From: an uncultured Oscillospiraceae bacterium
GTDB taxonomy: Bacteria > Bacillota > Clostridia > Oscillospirales > Acutalibacteraceae
DNA length: 6,665 nt
NCBI GenBank assembly: GCA_905198295.1
Contig: CAJKBW010000125.1
Span: forward strand, 1 to 6,665
Direction: 5' to 3'
The position numbers were made by a program, and so were the translations under genes. Under the pieces are notes generated by a model. The model did no database searches, was not told the origin of the DNA, and saw only the letters and a list, made by a program, of their open reading frames with translations. Shown piece after piece: positions 1 to 5,575 of the stretch; the first letter of the stretch is position 1, and each line of letters opens with the position of its first letter.

Positions 1-901
1 GCGATTTTGAAACGCTGGGAATCGTGCCTGAAACGCAGATTTGATTTTCCTGTACGAGTTGGTTTTGGTTGCCCGGATTTTTGGGAGCTTGGATATGAAA
101 GCATAGGGACATGGCGATTTCCTCCTTGTCAATTAGAACATCCGAGATTTGAAACATGGTGGACAGGTAATTGTTCAGGTAAATGACGCTACCCTTTTTG
201 CCGGTTCCGGCGATCAGGGTCAAATGGCCATTTTCAGCCAGCTTGTTGAGGGTACGGCTGACCGTGGAACGGGAAACACCCCAGCGTTCCGCCAGTTCGG
301 TGTAGCTGACAAATGGCTCGCCGGTGCAGCTGCGGTAGTAGACCACCGGCCCCTTATCCGAGCCCCGTACCCGTTCGTCCCGGTACACCGTATGCAGCCA
401 TAGGTCGAGAAGAATGTCCAGTTCGGAGCATTTCCCCATGCCGATCAGTTCGTTCAGGATGGCAATAGGGAAGAAGAAAAAGCCGGCATCCTTTTGACAG
501 GGAGCATTATAGTCAAGTACCGTGTTGCTTTTCTGCCAGGCGGTGATTTTAAACTTAACGACCCGCCCGCGGGCCAGCAGGCTGAAGGTGATATAGTGCT
601 GCTTTTGTAGGCGCTCTAACATCTGCAGAGCCTGCCTGGGCCGCTTCAGTCGCAGCTGGGCTGTCAGGTCGTTCAAGGTACAGATCCATTCGCCGGGGCT
701 GACGAGGTAGGATGTGCGCTCAATGCGCCGGTACGAAAAACGGAAATTAACGAGGGAACAGAGTACGATATAATAAAAAAGACCGGAACCTCCATGAGAA
801 TGGAAGTTTCGGTCTGCGATCAGGGACTGGATGAATTTTCGGTAAATCCGGCAACGTGGATAGTCCACCAGCTGCTTGAGTTCCAATTGATATTCTGGCA
901 T
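1..901 (-). CDS. Winged-helix DNA-binding protein, probably mobile-element-associated (3' end beyond window)
   Basis: The frame is open for 300 codons from the ATG at 901 and has no stop before the left edge, so the C-terminus is missing. From that start, residues about 70-120 (PGEWICTLNDL...) and 195-245 (SYTELAERWGVSRSTVSRTL, then a GTGKKGSVIYL wing) each look like a winged helix-turn-helix; the second is the clearer, MarR/GntR-like one. Between them is an aromatic segment, GFFFFPIAILNEL (140-152). I infer a DNA-binding regulator or replication-initiator-like protein. The general look, and what I remember of similar proteins beginning MPEYQLELKQ, point to clostridial integrative elements, but I cannot confirm the family. 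Start choice is uncertain. ATG 901 lies 9 bases after AGGAGG (911-916), ATG 907 only 3 bases after it, and an in-frame ATG at 949 has its own AGGAGG (955-960). An in-frame TGA at 962-964 limits the ORF upstream. The gene is less GC-rich than the genes from 1310 onward. Confidence 0.75.
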   Translation of the reverse strand, partial: MPEYQLELKQLVDYPRCRIYRKFIQSLIADRNFHSHGGSGLFYYIVLCSLVNFRFSYRRIERTSYLVSPGEWICTLNDLTAQLRLKRPRQALQMLERLQKQHYITFSLLARGRVVKFKITAWQKSNTVLDYNAPCQKDAGFFFFPIAILNELIGMGKCSELDILLDLWLHTVYRDERVRGSDKGPVVYYRSCTGEPFVSYTELAERWGVSRSTVSRTLNKLAENGHLTLIAGTGKKGSVIYLNNYLSTMFQISDVLIDKEEIAMSLCFHIQAPKNPGNQNQLVQENQICVSGTIPSVSKS

Positions 902-910
902 GTACATCTT

Positions 911-916
911 CCTCCT
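911..916 (-). promoter_or_regulatory. Shine-Dalgarno site for the winged-helix gene
   Basis: The minus strand reads AGGAGG here. It is 9 bases from the ATG at 901 and 3 bases from the ATG at 907, so spacing favours 901. The motif is the 3' arm of a 10-bp hairpin (911-920 with 925-934), which would mask it in the mRNA. Confidence 0.65.
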
Positions 917-954
917 GCTTAATAAAGCAGGAGGCTGAAATGTTTTCATTTCAG

Positions 955-960
955 CCTCCT
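955..960 (-). promoter_or_regulatory. Second, upstream Shine-Dalgarno site with an in-frame ATG
   Basis: The minus strand reads AGGAGG, then five bases, then ATG at 949-947. That ATG is in frame with the winged-helix gene and would add a 14-codon extension (MKTFQPPALLSRRK) before the MYM of the downstream starts. The site lies inside the 15-bp hairpin 928-961. Whether it is used is unknown. Confidence 0.4.
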
Positions 961-1073
961 GTCATTTTGTAATCTGCCCTTTTATTTTAGTTGCCAATCG
1001 GTTGCCTATCTTGCAGAAAATACTAGATTTTTTTAGACAAAAACAGATTTTCACCCTTTTGGAGTAAAAAGTG

Positions 1074-1118
1074 AAAAAGCCCGGTAAGCCGCATAAACAC
1101 AGGCTTCCCGGGCTTTTT
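1074..1118 (-). terminator. Intrinsic terminator of the tRNA-Pro transcript (structurally bidirectional)
   Basis: On the minus strand AAAAAGCCCGG-G-AAGCC pairs with GGCTT-A-CCGGGCTTTTT. This is a stem of about 16 bp with one G/A mismatch and an 11-base loop, followed by T runs at 1078-1074 and again a few bases later. It starts 4 bases after the CCA end of the tRNA gene. The plus strand also carries a T run (1114-1118), so it could stop transcription in either direction. Confidence 0.85.
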
Positions 1119-1122
1119 GATT

Positions 1123-1199
1123 TGGTCGGAGTGACGGGACTTGAACCCATGGCCTCTTGGTCCCGAACCAAGCGCTCTACCAAACTGAGCTACACCCCG
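1123..1199 (-). tRNA. tRNA-Pro, anticodon CGG
   Basis: The 77-base minus-strand gene folds into a complete cloverleaf. The acceptor CGGGGTG pairs with CACTCCG (one G-T pair), the D arm is GCTCAGTTTGGTAGAGC, and the anticodon stem CTTGG/CCAAG encloses the loop TTCGGGA with anticodon CGG (1163-1165). The T arm is ATGGG-TTCAAGT-CCCGT. The discriminator base is A (1126), and CCA is encoded at 1123-1125. It reads the proline codon CCG. The promoter lies directly upstream and a terminator directly downstream, so it is a single-gene unit. tRNA 3' ends are common integration targets, and the gene downstream looks accessory. Confidence 0.96.
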
Positions 1200-1216
1200 A
1201 AAAACGCAACGGTGAT

Positions 1217-1245
1217 ATTATAATATAACCGCTGCAGTTTGTCAA
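1217..1245 (-). promoter_or_regulatory. Consensus sigma-A promoter of tRNA-Pro
   Basis: The minus strand reads TTGACA (1245-1240), a 17-base spacer, then TATAAT (1222-1217). Both hexamers match the consensus perfectly and the spacing is optimal. Transcription should start near 1210, about ten bases before the mature tRNA 5' end at 1199. Confidence 0.92.
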
Positions 1246-1284
1246 TGAATTTCTGCGAAGAAAATTTCGAATTCTTTGCTTTCG

Positions 1285-1311
1285 GACAAAAAACGCCCAT
1301 TTGCCGTTGTC
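1285..1311 (-). terminator. Weak terminator after the TPM-domain gene
   Basis: The minus strand contains AACG-G-C-aaatg-G-G-CGTT followed by six T residues, and an outer GACAA/TTGTC pairing is also possible. It begins at the stop codon of the TPM gene. The stem is short and has a mismatch, so the call is tentative. Position and T-run are as expected for the end of this operon, which lies just upstream of the tRNA promoter. Confidence 0.45.
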
Positions 1312-2167
1312 AGAAACCGCGGCTTCCGCCGCCATGGGAAGTACCGCTACTGCCGGTATGAAAACCACCGGAAGAACCACCCGATGAGCCGACATTGTCC
1401 TTTGGGATACGGGTCTTGGTCACACTCGAACGCAGGAACACATCCTCCTGCCGGGTAACCCGAAAGCTGTTTGGAACTGTATACAAAGCGGCCTCAGAGG
1501 CCGGCTGCACCGGACGATGCCGGCGATACAGAATAAACATGCGCACACCGGTCGCCGCCGCGGCGATAGCCGCCGCAATCAGGATGCGCAGCGGCCAGTT
1601 GGCGGTGCTGTCGGAAGAAGCGGCAGGTGTGTAGGGAGGGGCATAACCCGGCGGAAGCGCCTCTCCATCCCCGTCGGCCGCATAGACAGCCAACTCATAG
1701 CGGACGCACTCAATAAATGCCTCCACCGCTCCGGCATAATCGCCCGCCGTGAGCTTTGGCGCAATTTCGTCGAGAATCGCGTCCATCTGGCTCTGCCGTA
1801 TCGAATATTGGGCCTCACCGGTGGTGGTAATCGCCACTTCACGGTTATCCATATCAATCAGCAGCAGCACCCCGTCTTTACTCGCCCCATAGCCGAAGCC
1901 ACAATAATCAAAAATGTCATCCGCGAGCTGCTGAGCGGTACCGGGATTCTCGTCCACCGTCACCGCGGCCACGTCGGTTTCGTATTCCTTCCTGAGCGCC
2001 TTCATCGCGTCTCCGAGTTCTGTCTCTTCGCCGCCGGAAAGCAGCCCGGCCAGGTCGTGTACCTTGACCGCCGGATCGATGCTGTCGTAATCGAAGGATA
2101 CCCGTGCCGAAACCGGAAGCATAAACAGCAGCGCGAGCAGGGCAGCCAGACCAAACCAACGTTTCAT
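1310..2167 (-). CDS. TPM-domain membrane protein (YgcG/Psb32-like)
   Basis: The product is 285 aa. Residues 1-21 (MKRWFGLAALLALLFMLPVSA) form a signal peptide with a likely cleavage after A21. A TPM domain spans about 33-160 and includes the family-like core GYGASKDGVLLLIDMDNREV (92-111). A proline-rich linker follows, then a membrane segment at about 193-213 followed by the basic RRHR. The tail carries RQEDVFLRSSVTKTRIPKDN and ends in a Gly/Ser/His-rich stretch (260-285). This layout is usual for clostridial TPM proteins. The domain should face outside and the tail the cytoplasm. TPM proteins are linked to membrane-protein quality control and some show phosphatase activity, but the role here is unknown. 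The ATG at 2167 is chosen for its AGGAGG 8 bases upstream and the signal peptide; a longer reading to 2233 would overlap the upstream gene. It is the second gene of an operon with the zinc-ribbon gene. Confidence 0.88.
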   Translation of the reverse strand: MKRWFGLAALLALLFMLPVSARVSFDYDSIDPAVKVHDLAGLLSGGEETELGDAMKALRKEYETDVAAVTVDENPGTAQQLADDIFDYCGFGYGASKDGVLLLIDMDNREVAITTTGEAQYSIRQSQMDAILDEIAPKLTAGDYAGAVEAFIECVRYELAVYAADGDGEALPPGYAPPYTPAASSDSTANWPLRILIAAAIAAAATGVRMFILYRRHRPVQPASEAALYTVPNSFRVTRQEDVFLRSSVTKTRIPKDNVGSSGGSSGGFHTGSSGTSHGGGSRGF

Positions 2168-2175
2168 TTTCCGCC

Positions 2176-2181
2176 CCTCCT
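2176..2181 (-). promoter_or_regulatory. Shine-Dalgarno site fixing the TPM gene start
   Basis: The minus strand reads AGGAGG, 8 bases before the ATG at 2167 and directly after the TAA stop (2184-2182) of the upstream gene. It supports the short start and translation as the second gene of an operon. Confidence 0.8.
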
Positions 2182-3267
2182 TTACCCGATCAGCCATAAC
2201 AGCAGCAGAACCACCGCCGCAACGCCGGCGCACACCAGAAAGGTCAGCAGTGTATACAGCAGCGCCCTTCGGCCATCGATCGGCAGATTGCCGGTGAACT
2301 TGCCGGTGCGTCCGTTCATCGCAAAGAGGTAGGGTTTCCCCTTAAACTCACAGGAAAGCAGCCATACCGGCAGCAGTGTGTACCAGGCGTTTAGCCCGTT
2401 GAACTGCTGGTTGGAGCTGGTTACCATAGTGGAGCCGTAGCCGCGGATGGTATCGCGCAGCTCGCTCATCGCGGTAGCGCCGGCACGTGAGGTGGCGCGC
2501 GGCGCAGCCGACGAGGTGTCCTCGTCATAACGCTCGGCCAGAAACCCGGAAAGGTACGGCGAAGCAAAATCCACCAGCTCCTGAAACGGGAACGGCTCGA
2601 TGGAATCCATCGTCGCGTTGTCTATCTTGGAGGAAGCGTCTACCGGGATGTTGCGGAACGCGATCTGGCCGCTGCGGGTCACATGGTAGTAGTCGGTCTT
2701 GGTGTAGCGGTAATCGCCGTCGCTCCAGGAGGTGACATTGCGGCAGTCGGCAGTCAGGTCGGTGTCCACCCCACAGTTGAACAGCCAAAACGGCACATAA
2801 ACGCCGGTGATTTTCTGCATGGCCTGCTCGCCGGTAAACTCCCGCGGCAGCAGCGGCTTCTTTTTCACGTATTCCCGGAAAGCCGCGATGGCATCTTCCC
2901 TGGTTTTGGCGAAAGGCAGCACATACTGCGGACGGAACACGCCCGCCATCTGCGCCTCGAGCACGACCGGACGCTGACAGTAGACGCAGGTGGTGGCCAC
3001 CGTCTCGCGGCTGGTGACGATTTCTGCGCCGCAGTGCGTGCAATGGTAGGCTACCATATCGCCGGACGAATCGTCGGTGGCCTCGGTCTGCGCCCAGGTT
3101 TCGTGCGCCTCATCGGTTTTTTTGGCGTCCGGCTTTGCCGACTGCCGTTTTTCAAAATCCTCCAGGGAAAAGGATTCCCCGCAGTAGGCGCAGTCCCACC
3201 GCTGGGTTTCCGGATTGAACGTCAGCTCGGCGCCGCAGTTGAAACAGTTGTAGTTGACCATAGCCAT
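2182..3267 (-). CDS. Membrane-anchored double zinc-ribbon protein (TFIIB-type zinc ribbon-containing)
   Basis: The product is 361 aa. Two zinc ribbons are visible: C8-x2-C11 with C26-x2-C29, and C76-x2-C79 with C94-x2-C97. A charged linker (about 39-70) separates them. A globular middle region follows with YVPFWLFNCGV and, near the C-terminus, WYTLLPVWLLSCEFKGKPYLFAMNGRTGK. A hydrophobic segment (about 335-360) ends the protein, so it is probably a tail-anchored membrane protein with cytoplasmic zinc ribbons. Similar clostridial proteins are usually labelled TFIIB-type zinc-ribbon proteins, and some were mislabelled as PriA-like helicases; no helicase motifs are present here. The function is unknown. 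The ATG at 3267 has AAGGAGG (3275-3281) 7 bases upstream, though M3 is also possible. The TPM gene starts 14 bases after this stop, so the two proteins probably act together at the membrane. Confidence 0.85.
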   Translation of the reverse strand: MAMVNYNCFNCGAELTFNPETQRWDCAYCGESFSLEDFEKRQSAKPDAKKTDEAHETWAQTEATDDSSGDMVAYHCTHCGAEIVTSRETVATTCVYCQRPVVLEAQMAGVFRPQYVLPFAKTREDAIAAFREYVKKKPLLPREFTGEQAMQKITGVYVPFWLFNCGVDTDLTADCRNVTSWSDGDYRYTKTDYYHVTRSGQIAFRNIPVDASSKIDNATMDSIEPFPFQELVDFASPYLSGFLAERYDEDTSSAAPRATSRAGATAMSELRDTIRGYGSTMVTSSNQQFNGLNAWYTLLPVWLLSCEFKGKPYLFAMNGRTGKFTGNLPIDGRRALLYTLLTFLVCAGVAAVVLLLLWLIG

Positions 3268-3299
3268 ACCGCCGCCTCCTTGAAAAGGAATTCGAAATC

Positions 3300-3328
3300 A
3301 GTATACCACATCTGCCGGGCACTGTAAA
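3300..3328 (-). promoter_or_regulatory. Sigma-A promoter of the zinc-ribbon/TPM operon
   Basis: The minus strand reads TTTACA (3328-3323), a 17-base spacer, then TATACT (3305-3300). Each hexamer has one mismatch to consensus. The expected start near 3293 leaves a leader of about 25 bases to the ATG at 3267. It is back to back with the proC promoter, with about 31 bases between the two -35 boxes. Confidence 0.82.
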
Positions 3329-3359
3329 AGGGAATCTCCGGGGGATTTCCGCGGATTTG

Positions 3360-3388
3360 TTGACACCGCCGAAAAACACGGGTAATAT
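3360..3388 (+). promoter_or_regulatory. Sigma-A promoter of proC
   Basis: A perfect TTGACA (3360-3365) is followed by a 17-base spacer and TAATAT (3383-3388, 4 of 6 consensus positions). A better -10 hexamer, TATAAT, lies at 3399-3404 but has no good -35 at the right distance. The leader is only about 30 bases, which leaves no room for a T-box or riboswitch. Confidence 0.78.
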
Positions 3389-3424
3389 AGGAATTAGATA
3401 TAATACAGAAAGGCCGGAGGCAAC

Positions 3425-4219
3425 ATGAAAGTAGGGTTTATCGGCGCAGGCAATATGGCTGGCGCCATTATCCGCGGCATGGCCGCAAACGGATTCCGCG
3501 GGGAGGATATGCTGGTGTACGACACCGATGGTGCCAAGCTGACCGCGCTGTTTGAAGAATGCGGCATCTGTATCGCTGCATCAGGAGCGGAAGCGACTGC
3601 CGGAGTGGATGCGCTGGTATTAGCAGTCAAACCGCAGGTGTTCCCGGAGGTGCTGCCGGCCCTGTCCGCGGCGCTGCACCGGCATATGCCGCTGGTGATC
3701 TCGATTGCCGCCGGCAAAACGCTCGACGCCATCGCGGCGATGGCTGGCCCGGGACTGCCGATTATCCGGGTGATGCCGAATATCAACGCCAAGGTGGGCG
3801 AAGCAATGTCCGCCTTCTGCGGCAACGAGCTGACCACCGATCAGCACCGCCGTATGGCGCGGCGGATTTTCGAGGCGGTCGGGGATGTTATCGAGCTTCC
3901 GGAGGATAAATTTTCGATTTTTTCCGCGCTCGCGGGCTGCTCGCCGGCGTTTACGCTGCTGTATGTGGATGCACTCGCCCAGGCAGGAGTGCGCTACGGC
4001 ATTCCCAAGGCGCAGGCGCTCAAAATTGCTGCGCAGGCGGTACTCGGCACTGTGCGGCTGCTGCAGGAATCCGGCGACCATCCGCGCCAGCTCATCGATC
4101 AGGTATGCTCGCCCGGCGGCACCACCATTGAAGGCGTGTGTGCGCTGCAGCGCGGCGGCCTGGAAGCCGCAGTGATGGCGGCCGCCGACGCTGTAATGGA
4201 AAAGGATCAGAAGCTGTAA
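3425..4219 (+). CDS. proC: Pyrroline-5-carboxylate reductase
   Basis: The product catalyses the last step of proline synthesis, the NAD(P)H-dependent reduction of 1-pyrroline-5-carboxylate to L-proline in the cytoplasm. At 264 aa it has the usual length. The N-terminus has the Rossmann dinucleotide-binding motif G7-A-G-N-M-A12. The central region carries VKPQVFPEVL, SIAAGKTLDAI and RVMPNINAKVGEAMSAF, all typical of the family. The helical C-terminal domain carries the signature DQVCSPGGTTIEG with SPGGTT at 229-234, which contributes to substrate binding and dimer contacts in known ProC enzymes. The ATG at 3425 follows GGAGG (3416-3420) with a short 4-base spacer. The gene appears to be a single-gene unit. 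No proA or proB is in the window, and the divergent zinc-ribbon operon has no obvious link to proline. Confidence 0.96.
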   Translation: MKVGFIGAGNMAGAIIRGMAANGFRGEDMLVYDTDGAKLTALFEECGICIAASGAEATAGVDALVLAVKPQVFPEVLPALSAALHRHMPLVISIAAGKTLDAIAAMAGPGLPIIRVMPNINAKVGEAMSAFCGNELTTDQHRRMARRIFEAVGDVIELPEDKFSIFSALAGCSPAFTLLYVDALAQAGVRYGIPKAQALKIAAQAVLGTVRLLQESGDHPRQLIDQVCSPGGTTIEGVCALQRGGLEAAVMAAADAVMEKDQKL

Positions 4220-4227
4220 GTCCTCTG

Positions 4228-4257
4228 CCCCGCATCCTTTTCCAAGGAGGCGGGGCT
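4228..4257 (+). terminator. Terminator-like hairpin after proC
   Basis: GCCCCGC (4228-4234) pairs with GCGGGGC (4251-4257). An inner CCTT/AAGG stem closes a TTCC loop across an AT/AG internal loop. It starts 8 bases after the proC stop codon. There is no T-run, so it may end transcription weakly or only protect the mRNA 3' end. Confidence 0.45.
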
Positions 4258-4322
4258 GCGCGTTCCGCATACACGCTGGCAGCTGCCTGTATATTTTTCC
4301 GGTGAGAAAATGCGCAAACGCC

Positions 4323-4351
4323 TTGACATCCCCCGTCCAGCATGGGATAAT
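4323..4351 (+). promoter_or_regulatory. Sigma-A promoter of the rsmD-coaD operon
   Basis: A perfect TTGACA (4323-4328) is followed by a 17-base spacer and GATAAT (4346-4351, 5 of 6). Overlapping AT-rich hexamers follow it. Transcription should start near 4358 and give a leader of about 95 bases before rsmD. The rest of 4258-4322 holds no gene or clear signal. Confidence 0.85.
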
Positions 4352-4408
4352 ATTTTATTATAGCAATTTTCTGTTCATGCGCGTTTTGCCGCAGGACAGC
4401 ATAAACAC

Positions 4409-4432
4409 GACAGCGGGGAGAGCCGCAGTGTC
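4409..4432 (+). promoter_or_regulatory. Small hairpin in the rsmD leader
   Basis: GACA-GCGG (4409-4416) can pair with CCGC-AG-TGTC (4423-4432), with a 2-base bulge and a 6-base loop. The hairpin ends just before the weak purine-rich ribosome binding site GGAAAGG (4434-4440). It could affect translation of rsmD or be chance in GC-rich DNA. Confidence 0.3.
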
Positions 4433-4453
4433 CGGAAAGGCGGGAACACAGCG

Positions 4454-4996
4454 ATGCGCGTGATTACAGGGCTTGCCCGTGGAAGGCGGCTGGAGACCCT
4501 GCCGGGGGAAGAAACCCGGCCGACCGCTGAGCGGGTGAAGGAAGCACTGTTCAGCATTCTGCAGTTTGAGATTGAAGGCCGACGGGTGCTGGATCTGTTC
4601 GCCGGTTCCGGTCAGCTCGGCATCGAAGCGCTCAGCCGCGGTGCCGCGGGCTGTGTTTTTGTGGATAAAAACCCCGCCGCGGTGGAGGTGATCCGCCGCA
4701 ACCTGCGGACGGCCGGCCTGCATGAGCACACGCAGGTGCTCGCCGCTGATGCGGCCGGCTACCTTGCACGGCGCGGCGACCGGTTCGACATCGCGCTGCT
4801 CGACCCGCCGTACGCCTCCGGACTGGCGGCAGCGCTGCTGGAACCCACCGCCGCGTGCATGAATCCGGGCGGGGTGATCGTCTGCGAAACCGATGCTGCC
4901 CAGACGCTGCCGGAGCAGGCGGGCACGTTCGAGCTGATGCGCGTATACCGGTACGGTAAGGTGCTGCTGCACCTCTATCGCGCCCCGGCGGAATAA
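4454..4996 (+). CDS. rsmD: 16S rRNA (guanine(966)-N(2))-methyltransferase
   Basis: The product transfers a methyl group from S-adenosylmethionine to the N2 of G966 (E. coli numbering) of 16S rRNA during assembly of the small ribosomal subunit. At 180 aa it is a normal length. Family hallmarks in order are MRVITGLARGRRL at the N-terminus, TRPTAERVKEALFSIL (21-36), the SAM-binding motif VLDLFAGSGQLGIEALSRGA (45-64), the acidic V-D71-K, and the catalytic DPPY at 117-120. The DPPY motif is the N-methyltransferase signature that contacts the target amino group. The start follows only a weak SD (GGAAAGGCGGG, about ten bases upstream), and no better in-frame start fits the family N-terminus. It is the first gene of an operon with coaD, an arrangement widespread in Firmicutes. 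Confidence 0.95.
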   Translation: MRVITGLARGRRLETLPGEETRPTAERVKEALFSILQFEIEGRRVLDLFAGSGQLGIEALSRGAAGCVFVDKNPAAVEVIRRNLRTAGLHEHTQVLAADAAGYLARRGDRFDIALLDPPYASGLAAALLEPTAACMNPGGVIVCETDAAQTLPEQAGTFELMRVYRYGKVLLHLYRAPAE

Positions 4997-5026
4997 GTCC
5001 CCACTGGCTCAGAAAGGGATGGATGT

Positions 5027-5524
5027 ATGATAACAGCGGTCTGTCCGGGCAGCTTTGACCCGGTCACCTATGGCCATCTGGATATTATCCGCCGGGCGGC
5101 GTCGATGTTTGACCGGGTTATCGTGCTGGTAGTCACAAACCTGGCCAAGCAGCCGATGTTCACTAAGGAGGAGCGGATGGATTTTCTCCGCCGCGCCACG
5201 TCCGGGCTGGACAATGTGGAGGTCGATTCCTACGGCGGCCTGCTCGCGGATTACACGCGGGAGCATGACGCCCGGGTGATCGTCAAGGGTCTGCGTGCGA
5301 TGTCGGATTTTGAATATGAATTTCAGATGGCACTGACCAACCGCCGGCTGAACCCGGAGGCGGAAACGGTGTTTTTGACGACCACCGCCGAAAATATGTA
5401 TTTGTCATCCAGCCTGGTCAAGCAGGTGGCGGTACTCGGCGGAGAAATCCGCGATTTCGTACCGGCCTGCATCGTGGCGGATATCCGGCAGAAAATCGGG
5501 AGCGCCGGCCCGGAAAAGGAATAA
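5027..5524 (+). CDS. coaD: Phosphopantetheine adenylyltransferase
   Basis: This enzyme joins 4'-phosphopantetheine and ATP to make dephospho-CoA and pyrophosphate, the penultimate step of coenzyme A synthesis. At 165 aa it has the typical length for the bacterial hexameric enzyme. Motifs of the nucleotidyltransferase fold are complete: CPGSFDPVTYGHLDII, with the TxGH motif at T14-H17; K41 and the FTKEER segment; VKGLRAMSDFEYEFQMA (86-102), in which the lysine replaces the arginine of the E. coli RGLRA; and the C-terminal SSSLVKQV (127-134). The gene begins 30 bases after the rsmD stop with a modest SD (AAAGGG), and no separate promoter or terminator is visible between them. Co-transcription with rsmD is therefore likely. 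Confidence 0.96.
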   Translation: MITAVCPGSFDPVTYGHLDIIRRAASMFDRVIVLVVTNLAKQPMFTKEERMDFLRRATSGLDNVEVDSYGGLLADYTREHDARVIVKGLRAMSDFEYEFQMALTNRRLNPEAETVFLTTTAENMYLSSSLVKQVAVLGGEIRDFVPACIVADIRQKIGSAGPEKE

Positions 5525-5534
5525 GCTGTCCCGG

Positions 5535-5556
5535 CTGTAAATGCGGCGGCTTACAG
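5535..5556 (+). other. Small intergenic hairpin between coaD and the coiled-coil gene
   Basis: CTGTAA (5535-5540) can pair with TTACAG (5551-5556) around a 10-base loop. No T-run follows and the RBS of the next gene lies immediately downstream. It may be an mRNA processing or translation feature, or chance. Confidence 0.25.
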
Positions 5557-5575
5557 AGGAAAGGAAGGGTCAATA

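Larger units (their letters stand above)
911..961 (-). promoter_or_regulatory. Overlapping alternative hairpins in the mRNA leader
   Basis: In the minus-strand transcript, bases 961-947 pair perfectly with 942-928 (15 bp, 4-base loop). Bases 934-925 also pair perfectly with 920-911 (10 bp, 4-base loop). The segment 934-928 (CCTCCTG) belongs to both stems, so the two cannot form fully at once. The first stem masks the upstream SD and ATG; the second masks the downstream SD. No good U-tract follows either stem on the minus strand (CTTTATT follows the first), so this looks more like control of translation start than a terminator. On the plus strand the 15-bp stem is followed by a weak T-rich stretch. 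Confidence 0.5.

Noticed and set aside
9..37. Repeated TGAAACGC near the left edge
   Set aside because: It is only two 8-base copies inside a coding region, with no spacing pattern; not a CRISPR or attachment repeat.
149..403. Plus-strand open frame of 84 codons
   Set aside because: It is antisense to the winged-helix gene, has no clear ribosome binding site and no family features.
928..961. 15-bp perfect stem as a transposon terminal repeat or a simple terminator
   Set aside because: The two arms are only 4 bases apart, so they are not element termini. The downstream T content is weak on both strands, and the overlap with the SD and start favours a leader structure, though a weak plus-strand terminator cannot be excluded.
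1517..2332. Long plus-strand open frame of 271 codons
   Set aside because: It mirrors the TPM gene and the end of the zinc-ribbon gene. It is Arg/His-rich with no domain, while the minus strand encodes clear signal peptide, TPM and zinc-ribbon features.
3389..3424. T-box or proline-sensing leader before proC
   Set aside because: The leader is only about 30 bases, too short for a T-box, and none of its conserved elements are present.
1123..4219. Functional link between tRNA-Pro(CGG) and proC because both concern proline
   Set aside because: They have separate promoters, opposite strands and an unrelated operon between them; nearness is probably chance.
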